DNA of 11,530 bases from Dichomitus squalens LYAD-421 SS1 (GCF_000275845.1 NW_006766956.1:4469-15998); one strand, 5' to 3'; numbered from the stretch's first letter, positions 1 to 7,699 are shown. Numbers and translations are program-made. Notes: a model not told the origin generated them from the letters alone.

Positions 1-615
1 TTCCGCTGCTACGCATCGAAGTCTGGTTACGCTGATGTAGAACTCATCCGACGCATCGACAACCAGGTTGGCAAGAACTCGCAGATTCTTACGGTTATGA
101 TGGCAATGCGGCAAGTCAACCCGATGCTGATTCCGACGAAATGGGAGCACTACCTGGATTGGGTACTCATGCTGGAAATGGAGACTCGTGGAAATCAGGC
201 CAAGCTGTCTTCGCAGCAGCACACGACTAGTCGCCCCCCACGGGATCCTAACACCATGGACGTCGACGCAATGCGAAAACCGGAAAAACTGTCTAAAGAG
301 CAACTCGAGTGGCTCGACAAAAAGCTCTGTTTCCGCTGTGGCAGGCACAAGTTTACGACTGGCCAGAAATGTCGGAACCCTCAGTACACGGGCTACTACG
401 AGCTCCCGGACATGAAGAAGCAACCAGCCGCTCCGACCAAGGTACGCACAATGGACACGGCCGATGAAGACAAATGGGAGTACATTCGCAGGGCCCTCGA
501 GGAGTTTGAGACCGCTAAAGGCAAAGGCAAAGGCAAGGCACCGGAAACCGAGACCGCCGCACGCATCGTCGAGGTCAAGGAATCTGAGGAGGATTTTCTG
601 GAACGGGTACTTTGA
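1..615 (+). CDS. Gag C-terminal part with variant zinc knuckle (partial at 5' end)
   Basis: Frame 1 is open from the first base to the TGA at 613-615, so this is the last ~204 residues of a longer Gag, the structural protein that packages retrotransposon RNA. The first ~55 residues have the helical, Arg/Leu-rich look of a retrotransposon gag domain. A short MDVDAM motif at about 255-272, of a kind often seen just before the nucleocapsid in basidiomycete gypsy Gags, leads to a Cys cluster: Cys at 328-330 and 337-339, His at 346-348 and Cys at 370-372. That spacing is C-X2-C-X2-H-X7-C, not the canonical C-X2-C-X4-H-X4-C, so RNA binding may be altered or the subfamily may use a variant knuckle. 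A Gly-Lys repeat (about 514-540) and an acidic C-terminus follow. Gag overlaps the pol frame (open from 588) by 28 bases in the -1 frame. Confidence 0.8.
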   Translation, partial: FRCYASKSGYADVELIRRIDNQVGKNSQILTVMMAMRQVNPMLIPTKWEHYLDWVLMLEMETRGNQAKLSSQQHTTSRPPRDPNTMDVDAMRKPEKLSKEQLEWLDKKLCFRCGRHKFTTGQKCRNPQYTGYYELPDMKKQPAAPTKVRTMDTADEDKWEYIRRALEEFETAKGKGKGKAPETETAARIVEVKESEEDFLERVL

Positions 616-1403
616 AGACTGACCAAAGTATCCGACTCTGTAATCATAGCGTAGACCTAGAGGACTTTTTTGTTCCACGATCGAATGTTATTTATCTCGC
701 ATCAGCACGTCGCCCACGAAATTTGTTTGATCTCAAAGTTTCCCTCACTCAAGGTACGCATGAAGTTCAGTCAGAAGCCCTGCTCGACTCAGGAGCCTAC
801 TCTTGCTTTATCCACCACCGGTTTGTTCAAGAACATGGACTCACCCTACGACGCCTCTCTCGTGATGTGCGAGTTTTCAACGCAGACGCCACCGAGAATA
901 AGAAGGGGTTAATCACACATTATGTCCGTTGTTTACTCCGTATCGGAGACCACCTTGCTTGGCAGTCGTTCCTTGTCACCGACATCGGACGACAAGATAT
1001 GATCATCGGCATGGTGTTTCTACATGAACACAACCCCGAACTCGATTGGAGTGCGGGGAACATTGAATTCACACGCTGTCCATCAACATGCGCCCGGCAC
1101 ACAGTGCAGGACGAAGAACTACGGAGTTTGCAACTTCCCCGAGTGGAAGATGTTGCACAAGATCGGTACGGTGACCTCGGCCCTGAATCCTGGGAGAGCA
1201 CCGACCAGTTTATTCATTGGGTGAACTTCTCAGATGACCTGAGTGCGCGTCAAATGCGAGCCAGGTTAGAAGAGAAAAAGGACACCAACTCTGCAACAAA
1301 AGGCAAACAGGATCGCGAATACTGGTCAAACCATGTACCTGAGCAGTACCGGCAGTATGGCGACGTCTTTTCCAAGAAAGCCTCGGAAAGAATGCCAACA
1401 TGA
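588..1403 (+). pseudogene. pol segment 1: aspartic protease and linker, ended by a TGA inside pol
   Basis: Frame 3 is open from 588, just after a TGA at 585-587, to the TGA at 1401-1403. It carries a retropepsin-like protease with the active-site Asp at 786-788 in LLDSGAYSCF, and a later hydrophobic stretch (DMIIGMVFL) typical of the second half of these proteases. The protease would cut the Gag-Pol polyprotein. No good ATG opens this frame at its left edge. Expression was therefore probably by -1 frameshifting from gag, which fits the 28-base overlap, but I see no clean X-XXY-YYZ slippery site there. The stop falls between MPT and KPYDHAIEL, a conserved stretch just before reverse transcriptase where an Arg (CGA) is expected. 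It therefore looks like a nonsense mutation and not a natural end. Confidence 0.75.
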
Positions 1404-2255
1404 AAGCCCTACGATCATGCAATTGAACTAGTCCCTGGGGCCTCACTCCCCAAGCCGGCCAAACTGTACCTGCTAAACCTCGATGAACGGAACTCACTTG
1501 AAGCTTGGATCACGGAGCAAGAAGACAAAGGCTACATTCGCACATCCAAGAGTCCTACTGCCGCCCCAGTCTTCTTTGTCCGTAAGAAGGATGGAAGTTT
1601 ACGTCTAGTTCAAGACTACCGCGCATTGAATGCAGTCACGAAAAAGGACAAGTTCCCGATCCCCCGGATTTCAGACCTTGTGGACAGGCTCTCTCACGCA
1701 TCGATCTTCACCTCACTTGACCTAAGATGGGGCTACAACAACATCCGCATTCGCGAGGGAGACGAAGAGAAGGCCGCGTTCATCACTCACAAAGGATTAT
1801 ATGAGCCGACAGTTATGACCTTCGGTCTGTGCAATGCACCGAGTTCATTCCAAGCAATGATGAATGAGGTCCTCAAGGAAGAGATTGCAACCGGGCACGT
1901 CGTAGTCTACATCGACAACATCCTCATCTTCACCGACGACCTCACTCTGCATCGCCAATTGGTAGAGCGGGTTCTGAAGAAGCTGCGCGACAACGACCTC
2001 TTCGTCAAACCTGAAAAGTGCAAGTTTGAGCAGCCCTCGGTTCACTTCCTCGGACTTGTTGTGTCAAAGGATTCCATCTCTATGGACGAGTCTAAGGTGC
2101 AAGGCGTCAAGGATTGGCCTACTCCGACCAAGGTCAAACACGTCCAAGCCTTCCTCGGACTAGCCAACTTCTACCGGTGTTTCATCAAGGACTTTGCCAA
2201 GATTGCACGACCGCTCACTAAGCTCACGTACAAGGACATCCAGTGGCAATGGGGG
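1404..2255 (+). pseudogene. pol segment 2: reverse transcriptase domain
   Basis: This segment continues frame 3 after the TGA and encodes the fingers and palm of a Ty3/gypsy reverse transcriptase. Recognisable blocks in order are FVRKKDGSLRLVQDYRALN (about 1575-1631), PIPRISDL, FTSLDLRWGYNNIRI with the first catalytic Asp, and TFGLCNAPSSFQ. The active-site box is at about 1899-1931, where the sequence reads YIDN. Canonical elements have YxDD there, so the last catalytic Asp (codon 1917-1919) is Asn. Such a change would be expected to cripple polymerisation, unless this subfamily tolerates it. The thumb or connection block FLGLANFYRCFIKDFAKIARPL follows. The frame is lost at a run of five G (2251-2255), after which the homologous protein continues in frame 2. 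Confidence 0.8.
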
Positions 2256-4330
2256 AGAAACAGGAGCAGGCTTTCGAAGGACTCAAAACCGCGTTTACGA
2301 CAGCTCCAATTCTTCAGATCCCGAATGACACGGCTCCGTACCGGCTAGAGACAGACTCATCTGACTTTGCGACAGGAGCGGTCTTGGAACAACTTGGAGA
2401 GGACAAGCTATGGCACCCGGTCGCCTTCTACTCCAAGTCTCTCAATGTTCACAAGCGCAACTATGAGATCTACGACAAAGAGCTTCTAGCCATCATCCGG
2501 GCCTTGGAGGAATATCGACACTACCTGGAGGGACACCCGGAACCGATTGAGATCTGGTCAGACCATCTCAATCTCACCTACTTCCGGCAAGCACAGAAGC
2601 TCACACGCCGACAAGCCCGATGGAGTTTATTCATGTCTCGCTTCAACTTTGTTCTGAAGCATTGCCCTGGGAAGACAATGCTACGAGCTGACCCTCTGTC
2701 CAGGAGGCCAGATCATGAAGAGGGGGTAAGCAGTGATAACTTCGGACAGACACTGCTGAAACCCGAGTTTTTCACAATCAAAGCCATGCAACCTGGTCAC
2801 GCCTCCATTGTCGACGACAAGGAACTGCTCGAACGCATCAAGAAGGCTCTCGAAGATGACAAAATGACGAAGCACTACAAGGAATTGCTAGCCAGTGGCC
2901 CCCGGGAGTTTGGAAAATACCTGCAAGACTGGAACATGGAGAATGGTTTACTGTTACGACGAGGCAAAGTCTACGTACCCAAGGACCAAAGCATCCGCCT
3001 TGACCTGCTCAAACTACACCACGACACGTTACTTGCAGGTCACCCAGGAAGGTGGAAGACCTTGGAAATCATTGCGCGCAACTATTGGTGGCCCGGCATG
3101 TCCGTCGACGTCAAGAAGTACGTGCAAGGGTGTGATACTTGCCAACGGAACAAGTCAGTCAGGAAACCACCGTACGGACTACTGAAACCGAACGAGATCC
3201 CCGCTGGTCCATGGGAAATCTGGTCAATCAACATCATCTCCCAACTACCGTCCTCAGTCGACAGACATGGCAACACCTTCACGGCAATTGTAGTAGTAGT
3301 GGACCACCTCTCTAAGCGCTCTCATTTCTTTGCAGCCGATGATCACTTCTCGGCAACAGAGGCAGCCAAACTCATCTATGAGCATATCCTGAAGCACCAT
3401 GGTCTCCCCCGACAGATTATCTCTGATCGAGGAACACAGTTTGCGAGTGCAGCGTTCAAGGAGTTTTGCAAGTTACTAGGAGTCCGTTCGTCAATGTCTA
3501 CAGCCTACCATCCACAAACTGATGGACAGACTGAGCAGGTAAACCAGTCGCTTGAACAGTACCTCAGGATCTTCACGGAACATCGACCAGATGACTGGGC
3601 ATCCCTTCTATCCACCGCGGAGTTTGGGTACAACAATGCGCCACACGAGTCGACTGGCCTGTCGCCCTTCTTTATCGAGTATGGATACAACCCAAAGATG
3701 GCCTCCGTCATTCGTGAGGAACTGGCTTTCCCATCCCTCGAAGACGTATTCCACAACTGTGTGGAAGCAAGAGAACAAGCGCAAGTGTCACTCACCATGG
3801 CGGCTGAACGGATGAAATGGTACTACGACCAAGGCCTTGTGGATCCCCCCTTCAAGGTTGGCGACAAAGTTTTGCTCAAGGGATGTGACCTCAAAATCCG
3901 CAACTCATCGGCCAAGCTCTCAGCCAAGAATTATGGGCCGTACGAGATAACGGAGAAGATCAGACCAGTCGACTTCAGAGTCAAGCTCCCACCACAGAAC
4001 AAGGTACACCCCGTCTTTCATGCTTCAAAGCTCATCCCCTACCATGAAGACGAGATCGGCAACCGCAATCCAGAGAAGCCTGACCCGATTGAAGTTGAAG
4101 GCCATGACGAGTTTGAGGTCGAAAAGATCCTAGACTCTCGCGTCAACCGTGGATACGTGCAATACTTTGTCAAATGGGCCGGCTACGATGTCTCTGAAGC
4201 AACTTGGGAGCCTGTACGAAATGTCAAATACGTGAAGGAGCTACTTGATGAGTTCCATGCTCTCCATCCAAATGCACCGCAACCAATCGCTCTCAACAAC
4301 CCACGAACAGTCGTCCGGGAGTTTCAATGA
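2256..4330 (+). pseudogene. pol segment 3: RNase H, integrase, GPY/F module and chromodomain
   Basis: Frame 2 is open to the TGA at 4328-4330 (about 690 residues). RNase H has Asp at 2354-2356, Glu at 2480-2482, Asp at 2561-2563 and a RADPLSRR end with Asp at 2690-2692. Integrase has the HHCC zinc domain (His 3017-3019 or 3020-3022, His 3041-3043, Cys 3131-3133 and 3140-3142). Its core has the second catalytic Asp at 3425-3427 and Glu at 3533-3535 with 35 residues between them, as expected. The first catalytic position (3230-3232, in WSINIISQLP) is Asn where Asp is usual. The GPY/F motif starts at 3935. The C-terminal chromodomain (about 4112-4260, FEVEKILD and YFVKWAGY and TWEP) keeps the aromatic cage pattern and would tether the integrase to chromatin. 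This half would need the upstream frame to be expressed. Confidence 0.85.
2709..2728 (+). other. Internal copy of the polypurine tract (candidate central PPT)
   Basis: The 20 bases here match the 20 bases at 4361-4380, which end in the 3' polypurine tract, at 19 positions. The shared core is TGAAGAGGGGGTA. It sits in the coding sequence between RNase H and integrase, where it encodes the RPDHEEG stretch. Ty1 and lentiviruses carry a second, central polypurine tract that primes plus-strand DNA a second time. This copy could do the same here, but that is inference from sequence identity. Confidence 0.5.
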
Positions 4331-4368
4331 CATATCTGGTTTGAACGCTTCGCAAGAGCTCAGATCTT

Positions 4369-4381
4369 GAAGAGGGGGTAG
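4369..4381 (+). other. 3' polypurine tract next to the LTR
   Basis: The purine run GAAGAGGGGG (4369-4378) followed by TAG lies immediately before the LTR start TGTCACAG at 4382. That is the position and composition of the plus-strand primer in LTR retrotransposons. The 38 bases between the pol stop and this tract show nothing else. Confidence 0.8.
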
Positions 4382-4709
4382 TGTCACAGTTTTCTCGTGC
4401 CACGTGACCTGGGGGTCATGTGTACTGGGACAGACGCTCACCTTGACCGCGGACAACTTGTATCGGAATGTGGAGGAGCCAGGATCGAACCCAAGACCTT
4501 GTGGGGCCCAGGAGCGCCCATCATCACTCACGGACAGATGACTCCCATATTAGCAGGGGCGCTTACTCATCGGAGGGAACCCGGACTTAGCATGACTCAG
4601 GTATTGGTCATGAGGACACCATGTGACAGGTCAGGAGACAGGGCATGAGTCAGCGGACTCTGACCAAGCAAGAGTCAACAGGTACCTGGTCTGTGCACCA
4701 TTGTAGTAG

Positions 4710-4717
4710 TATAAATA
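4710..4717 (+). promoter_or_regulatory. LTR TATA box
   Basis: TATAAATA occurs once in the LTR, 329 bases from its left end. This is where the Pol II promoter of a gypsy LTR is expected, and transcription would start about 25-40 bases downstream. Confidence 0.6.
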
Positions 4718-4724
4718 GTAGGGA

Positions 4725-4747
4725 GTCTGAGGTAGGGAACCTCAGAC
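4725..4747 (+). other. Perfect 9-bp hairpin at the predicted transcript start
   Basis: GTCTGAGGT (4725-4733), a 5-base loop AGGGA, and ACCTCAGAC (4739-4747) form a perfect stem 8 bases after the TATA box. It lies where the 5' end of the element RNA would be and might also be repeated at the 3' end as part of R. Confidence 0.6.
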
Positions 4748-4949
4748 TTGATCTTCTCGTCAATCACCCATCTCTTTTGTAGGTAGCTAGCAGCCCTACC
4801 TCCTCACTGCCCCTTCTAGTCTAGGGAATACACCTCTTATCTCATCCCTTGCTGTGTTACCTCTGGTTGCTTCGCTTCTCAGCACCAACCTCTGCACCAG
4901 TAAGCTTTACCCTTGTTTGTTTTGGTGGCACAGCTCGTTGGCTGTGACA

Positions 4950-5085
4950 GAATGCTGTGCTGACAGCCTAATCCTATACATGATAACAAGTTCTATGTTG
5001 AGTTGTGCCCTCAAATATAAGTTAGCTATCATGGTGATTTTGCAGCTATAGAGGTGTGTAATGCTTGAGTTGAGAACTATGAGCT
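4950..5085 (+). repeat. 136-bp dispersed repeat, copy 1 (interrupted by the retrotransposon)
   Basis: These 136 bases align without gaps to 7865-8000 with only 3 mismatches (G or A after CCTA, T or C in AAGTYAG, and G or T in ATAGAKGTG). The left border coincides exactly with the LTR end, and the right border is after GAGCT. The first five bases, GAATG, should be one half of the retrotransposon target-site duplication. No reading frame of interest is present. Confidence 0.9.
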
Positions 5086-5311
5086 TGTTGAACTTGGACT
5101 TATCCGGTCCGGACTACACGAGGCTATGCATCTCCTAGCGCTTAGCTGTAGTCGCTTATGTAGTATGTTATCATATTTGAGACTCTCTGCTCGTGTACTA
5201 TAGCTATGCTTCCGGACTCTTCTGGTACTGTCTAGGACAATCCGTACTACTCCAGAACGGTCTAGACAGGTCTATGCCTTACTCATCTCTTACTCATCCT
5301 ATGGTGCGATA
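5086..5311. other. Non-coding spacer with short inverted repeats
   Basis: No supportable gene was found. An 8-base inverted pair CTGTCTAG (5228-5235) and CTAGACAG (5262-5269) is present. CTATGGTGCGAT (5299-5310) can pair, with two G-T wobbles, to ATCGCACTATGG starting near 5340, across the left border of the putative LTR that follows. Confidence 0.5.
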
Positions 5312-6122
5312 TGTCACAATTCTTTCGTCATTGTATTATTCATCGCACTATGGTACATGTTGTCGCGGCGACTAGGCGCGTAGACCCGGGTCGACGTTTG
5401 GCGACGACCCCGTAGGCGAGCGGCAAGGAGCTGAAAGGGAAGAGATAGAGAGGAGGAGAGGGATAAACGCAACAAGAAACTCGACAGGGCAGAGCGGAGG
5501 CCGGCACAAAGGCACAAGACCTACGAAGCTAGTCTTCATGCAGATAGCGACAGACTAGTCCTAGTCCCAATGACCAAGTTATACATTAGCAATCGAAGAG
5601 AGATACAACGCTATGGTCACTCACCTAGTCCCAATGACCAAGAGGTCAAGATGGGGACTAGGGAGCGCCTAGGGGGGTCCTTATATACTAGAGGGGCTGC
5701 TTAGCAACCAAGGACAAGGCGCGAGAGCGAGGCAGTGAAGATGACAAAGGGAGAACAAAGGGTGAGAAAGAAAAGGCAAGGGCATGGCAATCACGGGAAC
5801 GTAGCATGCGGCTGTGGGAACGTATCTACAGTGTCCAAACTGGGATGAGCTAGGAAAGGAAACGGTCCGGAAATGGAAGGTGGGCGTCAAAGGGAAGGGA
5901 ACGGGCGGCAAAAAGGGGTGTCTGTCCAACGTCCGTGACAGAGGCCTGATCCCAGGCGGCTGTCGGGAGAGGACCGGTCCGGGGAGGCCTTGAGGATATA
6001 ATGTCGTTGGCGCACTTACTTATACGTCCTTATACCTACTTTTATCTGTTGCTACTTACTTCGTCTCACAGCCATCCATATGTGTAATATAGGTTGTTGT
6101 ACATCTAGCCCGAAGTGTGACA
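5312..6122 (+). repeat. Probable solo LTR of a second retrotransposon family (811 bp)
   Basis: The interval starts TGTCACAATTC and ends GAAGTGTGACA, inverted ends matching at 10 of 11 bases with TG...CA termini. A TATA-like TATATA lies at 5682-5687, near the middle, and the right third is T- and C-rich as in fungal LTRs. No polypurine tract precedes it, and neither a primer binding site nor coding sequence follows, so it would be a solo LTR left by recombination. The flanking five bases (CGATA and CTTCC) do not match, so there is no visible target-site duplication. The call rests on end structure and internal layout only. Confidence 0.5.
5560..5687 (+). promoter_or_regulatory. Promoter-like block: repeated CCTAGTCCC sites plus TATA
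   Basis: A 19-base sequence, CCTAGTCCCAATGACCAAG, occurs at 5560-5578 and exactly again at 5624-5642, 64 bases apart. The core CCTAGTCCC returns inverted at 5654-5662. TATATA at 5682-5687 follows 20 bases later. Repeated sites ahead of a TATA box are typical of U3 enhancers; the bound factor is unknown. Confidence 0.45.
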
Positions 6123-6258
6123 CTTCCTTACTCAGTCTATCTCCCAATGTCACACCTGTGCAGGCAGCGGACAACGTCAGGAGCATTTCGAATCGCAAGA
6201 AGACAAACGAGCTATTGCTAGCCTACGCCGTCACTTAATACTGCTCGCTATAATCCCT

Positions 6259-6687
6259 ATGTCTAGAAGCTCAACTATATTCATCTCTGATGACGACCCT
6301 CCCAGCAGCGGCACACAAACCTTCGTTCCATCTGAATGGATTGCCTACGGAAAGACATACCCTGCTCTTGAGACACCACCCTTCATCCTTGCTGCACGTC
6401 AGGCCGCTCTTACCATCCCCCCGGAATACAACACCCTCATGCCCAACCCCCACACTTCCGTGCTGCATTTGCTCTGCACAGATCTTCCCCCTCTATCGGC
6501 ACTCACCTCTCAGAAGGCCTCACATGCATTCAGCGAAGATCCTCCAAACGAGACCCTTCGTACACTCTTCAGTGGACGTACATCAGTAAAAATGAATTTC
6601 TATAGAGCCGCATGCCACGGCGATGTAGGCTACGTCAGCTCTATAGCACAGGGCGCTAGATATGTAGACATCTGTAGCGCTCAGTAG
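6259..6687 (+). CDS. Unrecognised reading frame, 142 codons, probably a gene or transposon fragment
   Basis: I do not recognise this protein. The first ~110 residues look like real coding sequence: an acidic start (SDDDPPSSG), then a balanced mix with FVPSEWIAYGKTYPALETPP, and codons that mostly end in C or T. There is no signal peptide, membrane segment, zinc motif or catalytic pattern. From about 6590 the base pattern changes to short words such as ATGTAG and GGCGCT that look non-coding, so the true exon may end there and the last ~30 residues may be chance. The ATG has a poor context (C at -3). A TATAAT lies just upstream at about 6249-6254. The 136 bases between the preceding LTR and this ATG hold nothing else. 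Confidence 0.3.
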   Translation: MSRSSTIFISDDDPPSSGTQTFVPSEWIAYGKTYPALETPPFILAARQAALTIPPEYNTLMPNPHTSVLHLLCTDLPPLSALTSQKASHAFSEDPPNETLRTLFSGRTSVKMNFYRAACHGDVGYVSSIAQGARYVDICSAQ

Positions 6688-7149
6688 TCAGCTCGGTTTT
6701 TGGGACTGCCTGTTGTGATCGGCAACCCTAGCAAGGCACATTTGTAGCAAGACCTGATACTTTGTAGTTGAAATTGAAGCAGGCAAAGTTTCAAATCTGC
6801 CCATTCTCATCGAGCGTAGCAGATGGATTTTGCGAAGTCAGCTCGCACCGGCCCTAAACATGGGCGTCTATACCCTGTTGCTCTGCCCGACGCCCTTGCT
6901 TCTGGGTCGTGCCTTGTACAATCCCTTCGCTTGCCTGTGTTCTCTTCTGTTCCTTATTCCTGCTCGCTCCGGGTTTCGTCTCGAACGTGATATGTTTTGC
7001 TTAAGTTGGCAAGTTGAAGATCCTTCCCGTAGCCTCCTACCAACTTAGCTGCTCTATGCAAATGACGTGGCATGTCCATCCTCTGTAGGTGTCTCGTATC
7101 CTCTCTCATCACCCCCTTTCTTACTACCAATATATGTTGAGCTGTCTCA
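6688..7149. other. No supportable gene
   Basis: Mixed-composition sequence between the unrecognised frame and a short tandem repeat. A 72-codon frame at 6830-7048 has a hydrophobic, Leu-rich translation but no start context, domain or neighbour to support it. I see no RNA gene here. Confidence 0.4.
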
Positions 7150-7217
7150 TCTGATATATGAGGGAGGTAGGTATGTCTGAGAGTCTGATATCCGAGAGAG
7201 GCAGGTACGTCTTAAGG
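7150..7217. repeat. Imperfect tandem duplication, 2 x 34 bp
   Basis: 7150-7183 and 7184-7217 align without gaps and match at 26 of 34 positions. Both begin TCTGATAT and share GGTAYGTCT. No coding potential was seen. Confidence 0.6.
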
Positions 7218-7611
7218 TCTGCAGAGGTTTTCGACGTCTGTTGGCATCTACAGCAGGTATGTGGTCCTGTACTGGTGCACCCCCTCCCTCCCTGATTTGT
7301 AAAAACCACCTTTGCGAATTACACCTATTCAGTACAAATTAGCTCTTAATAGACACAGTGGTTGAATAGTGAAAAATAGTGCAAAATCAAGAGGTCCCCA
7401 AAAATAATTGCACTATTTTGCACTATTAATGCAAATTTGTGCAAAGTAGCACTATAGTAGACGGAAATAGTGCTACAGTAGACATTGATAGTAGTGGATA
7501 GAGTGGGTCCATAATTTCTGACTAGTGTAGAAATGATTAATATGACCTCAAAACCATCTGTTTATAAGCCCCAGATGCATTTCAAGTGCTGGAAAAAATA
7601 TTATAAAAAAG

Positions 7612-7699
7612 TGTCCTCACCCAGTCTTGAACGCTCAACCCCACTTTCAGATAACACTCCTATTCTGAAGGGGTGCTCTATACCACTGCACCACCAGAG
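7612..7699 (-). pseudogene. Degenerate tRNA-like unit with A and B box traces
   Basis: Read on the minus strand, TGGTGCAGTGG (7693-7683) fits a Pol III A box. It lies in a perfect D stem GTGC/GCAC (7691-7688 with 7676-7673) around a loop containing GG. A T-loop-like GTTCAAGAC follows about 50 bases later (around 7632-7624), but its stem does not pair. A hairpin TTCAGA/TCTGAA fills the anticodon region. Four acceptor pairs (CCTC with GAGG) are visible. A T run occurs shortly downstream on the minus strand. This fits a decayed tRNA or the head of a tRNA-derived SINE. Confidence 0.3.

Larger units (their letters stand above)
1..4949 (+). mobile_element. Ty3/gypsy LTR retrotransposon of the chromovirus type, 5' end outside the window
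   Basis: The order gag, protease, reverse transcriptase, RNase H, integrase, GPY/F module, chromodomain, polypurine tract and LTR is that of a Ty3/gypsy chromovirus. The gag frame is already open at base 1, so the 5' LTR, primer binding site and gag start lie to the left of the window. The right end is set by an LTR ending CTGTGACA at 4949, followed at once by a 136-bp sequence that also exists elsewhere in the window without the element. The copy is probably not autonomous: pol has one stop codon and one frame break, and two catalytic Asp positions read Asn. The chromodomain implies targeting to modified histone tails in heterochromatin, as known for the group; that role is inferred. Confidence 0.95.
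4382..4949 (+). repeat. 3' LTR of the chromovirus (568 bp)
   Basis: The LTR begins TGTCACAG and ends CTGTGACA, a perfect 8-base inverted pair with the TG...CA ends required by integrase. The left border adjoins the polypurine tract. The right border is confirmed because the next base starts a sequence found uninterrupted at 7865. Inside are a TATA box at 4710-4717 and a strong hairpin just after it, so U3 is about the first 350 bases. The last ~140 bases are pyrimidine-rich, as in many fungal R/U5 regions. On the minus strand, 4482-4491 reads GGTTCGATCC, like a Pol III B box. The other LTR is outside the window, so the age of the insertion cannot be estimated here. Confidence 0.9.

Noticed and set aside
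2243..2348. Programmed frameshift between RT and RNase H
   Set aside because: No natural element separates these domains by a frameshift, no slippery heptamer fits the reading frame, and a one-G deletion explains the break.
4241..4648. Reading frames within the 3' LTR on both strands
   Set aside because: They overlap the chromodomain end or the LTR promoter region and have no protein character.
5681..5929. Minus-strand 82-codon frame rich in Pro, Phe and Cys
   Set aside because: It lies inside the purine-rich part of the putative solo LTR; the composition follows from the base bias and no domain is visible.
6123..6260. Primer binding site and internal region following the second LTR
   Set aside because: No sequence complementary to a tRNA 3' end follows 6122, so the LTR is treated as solo.
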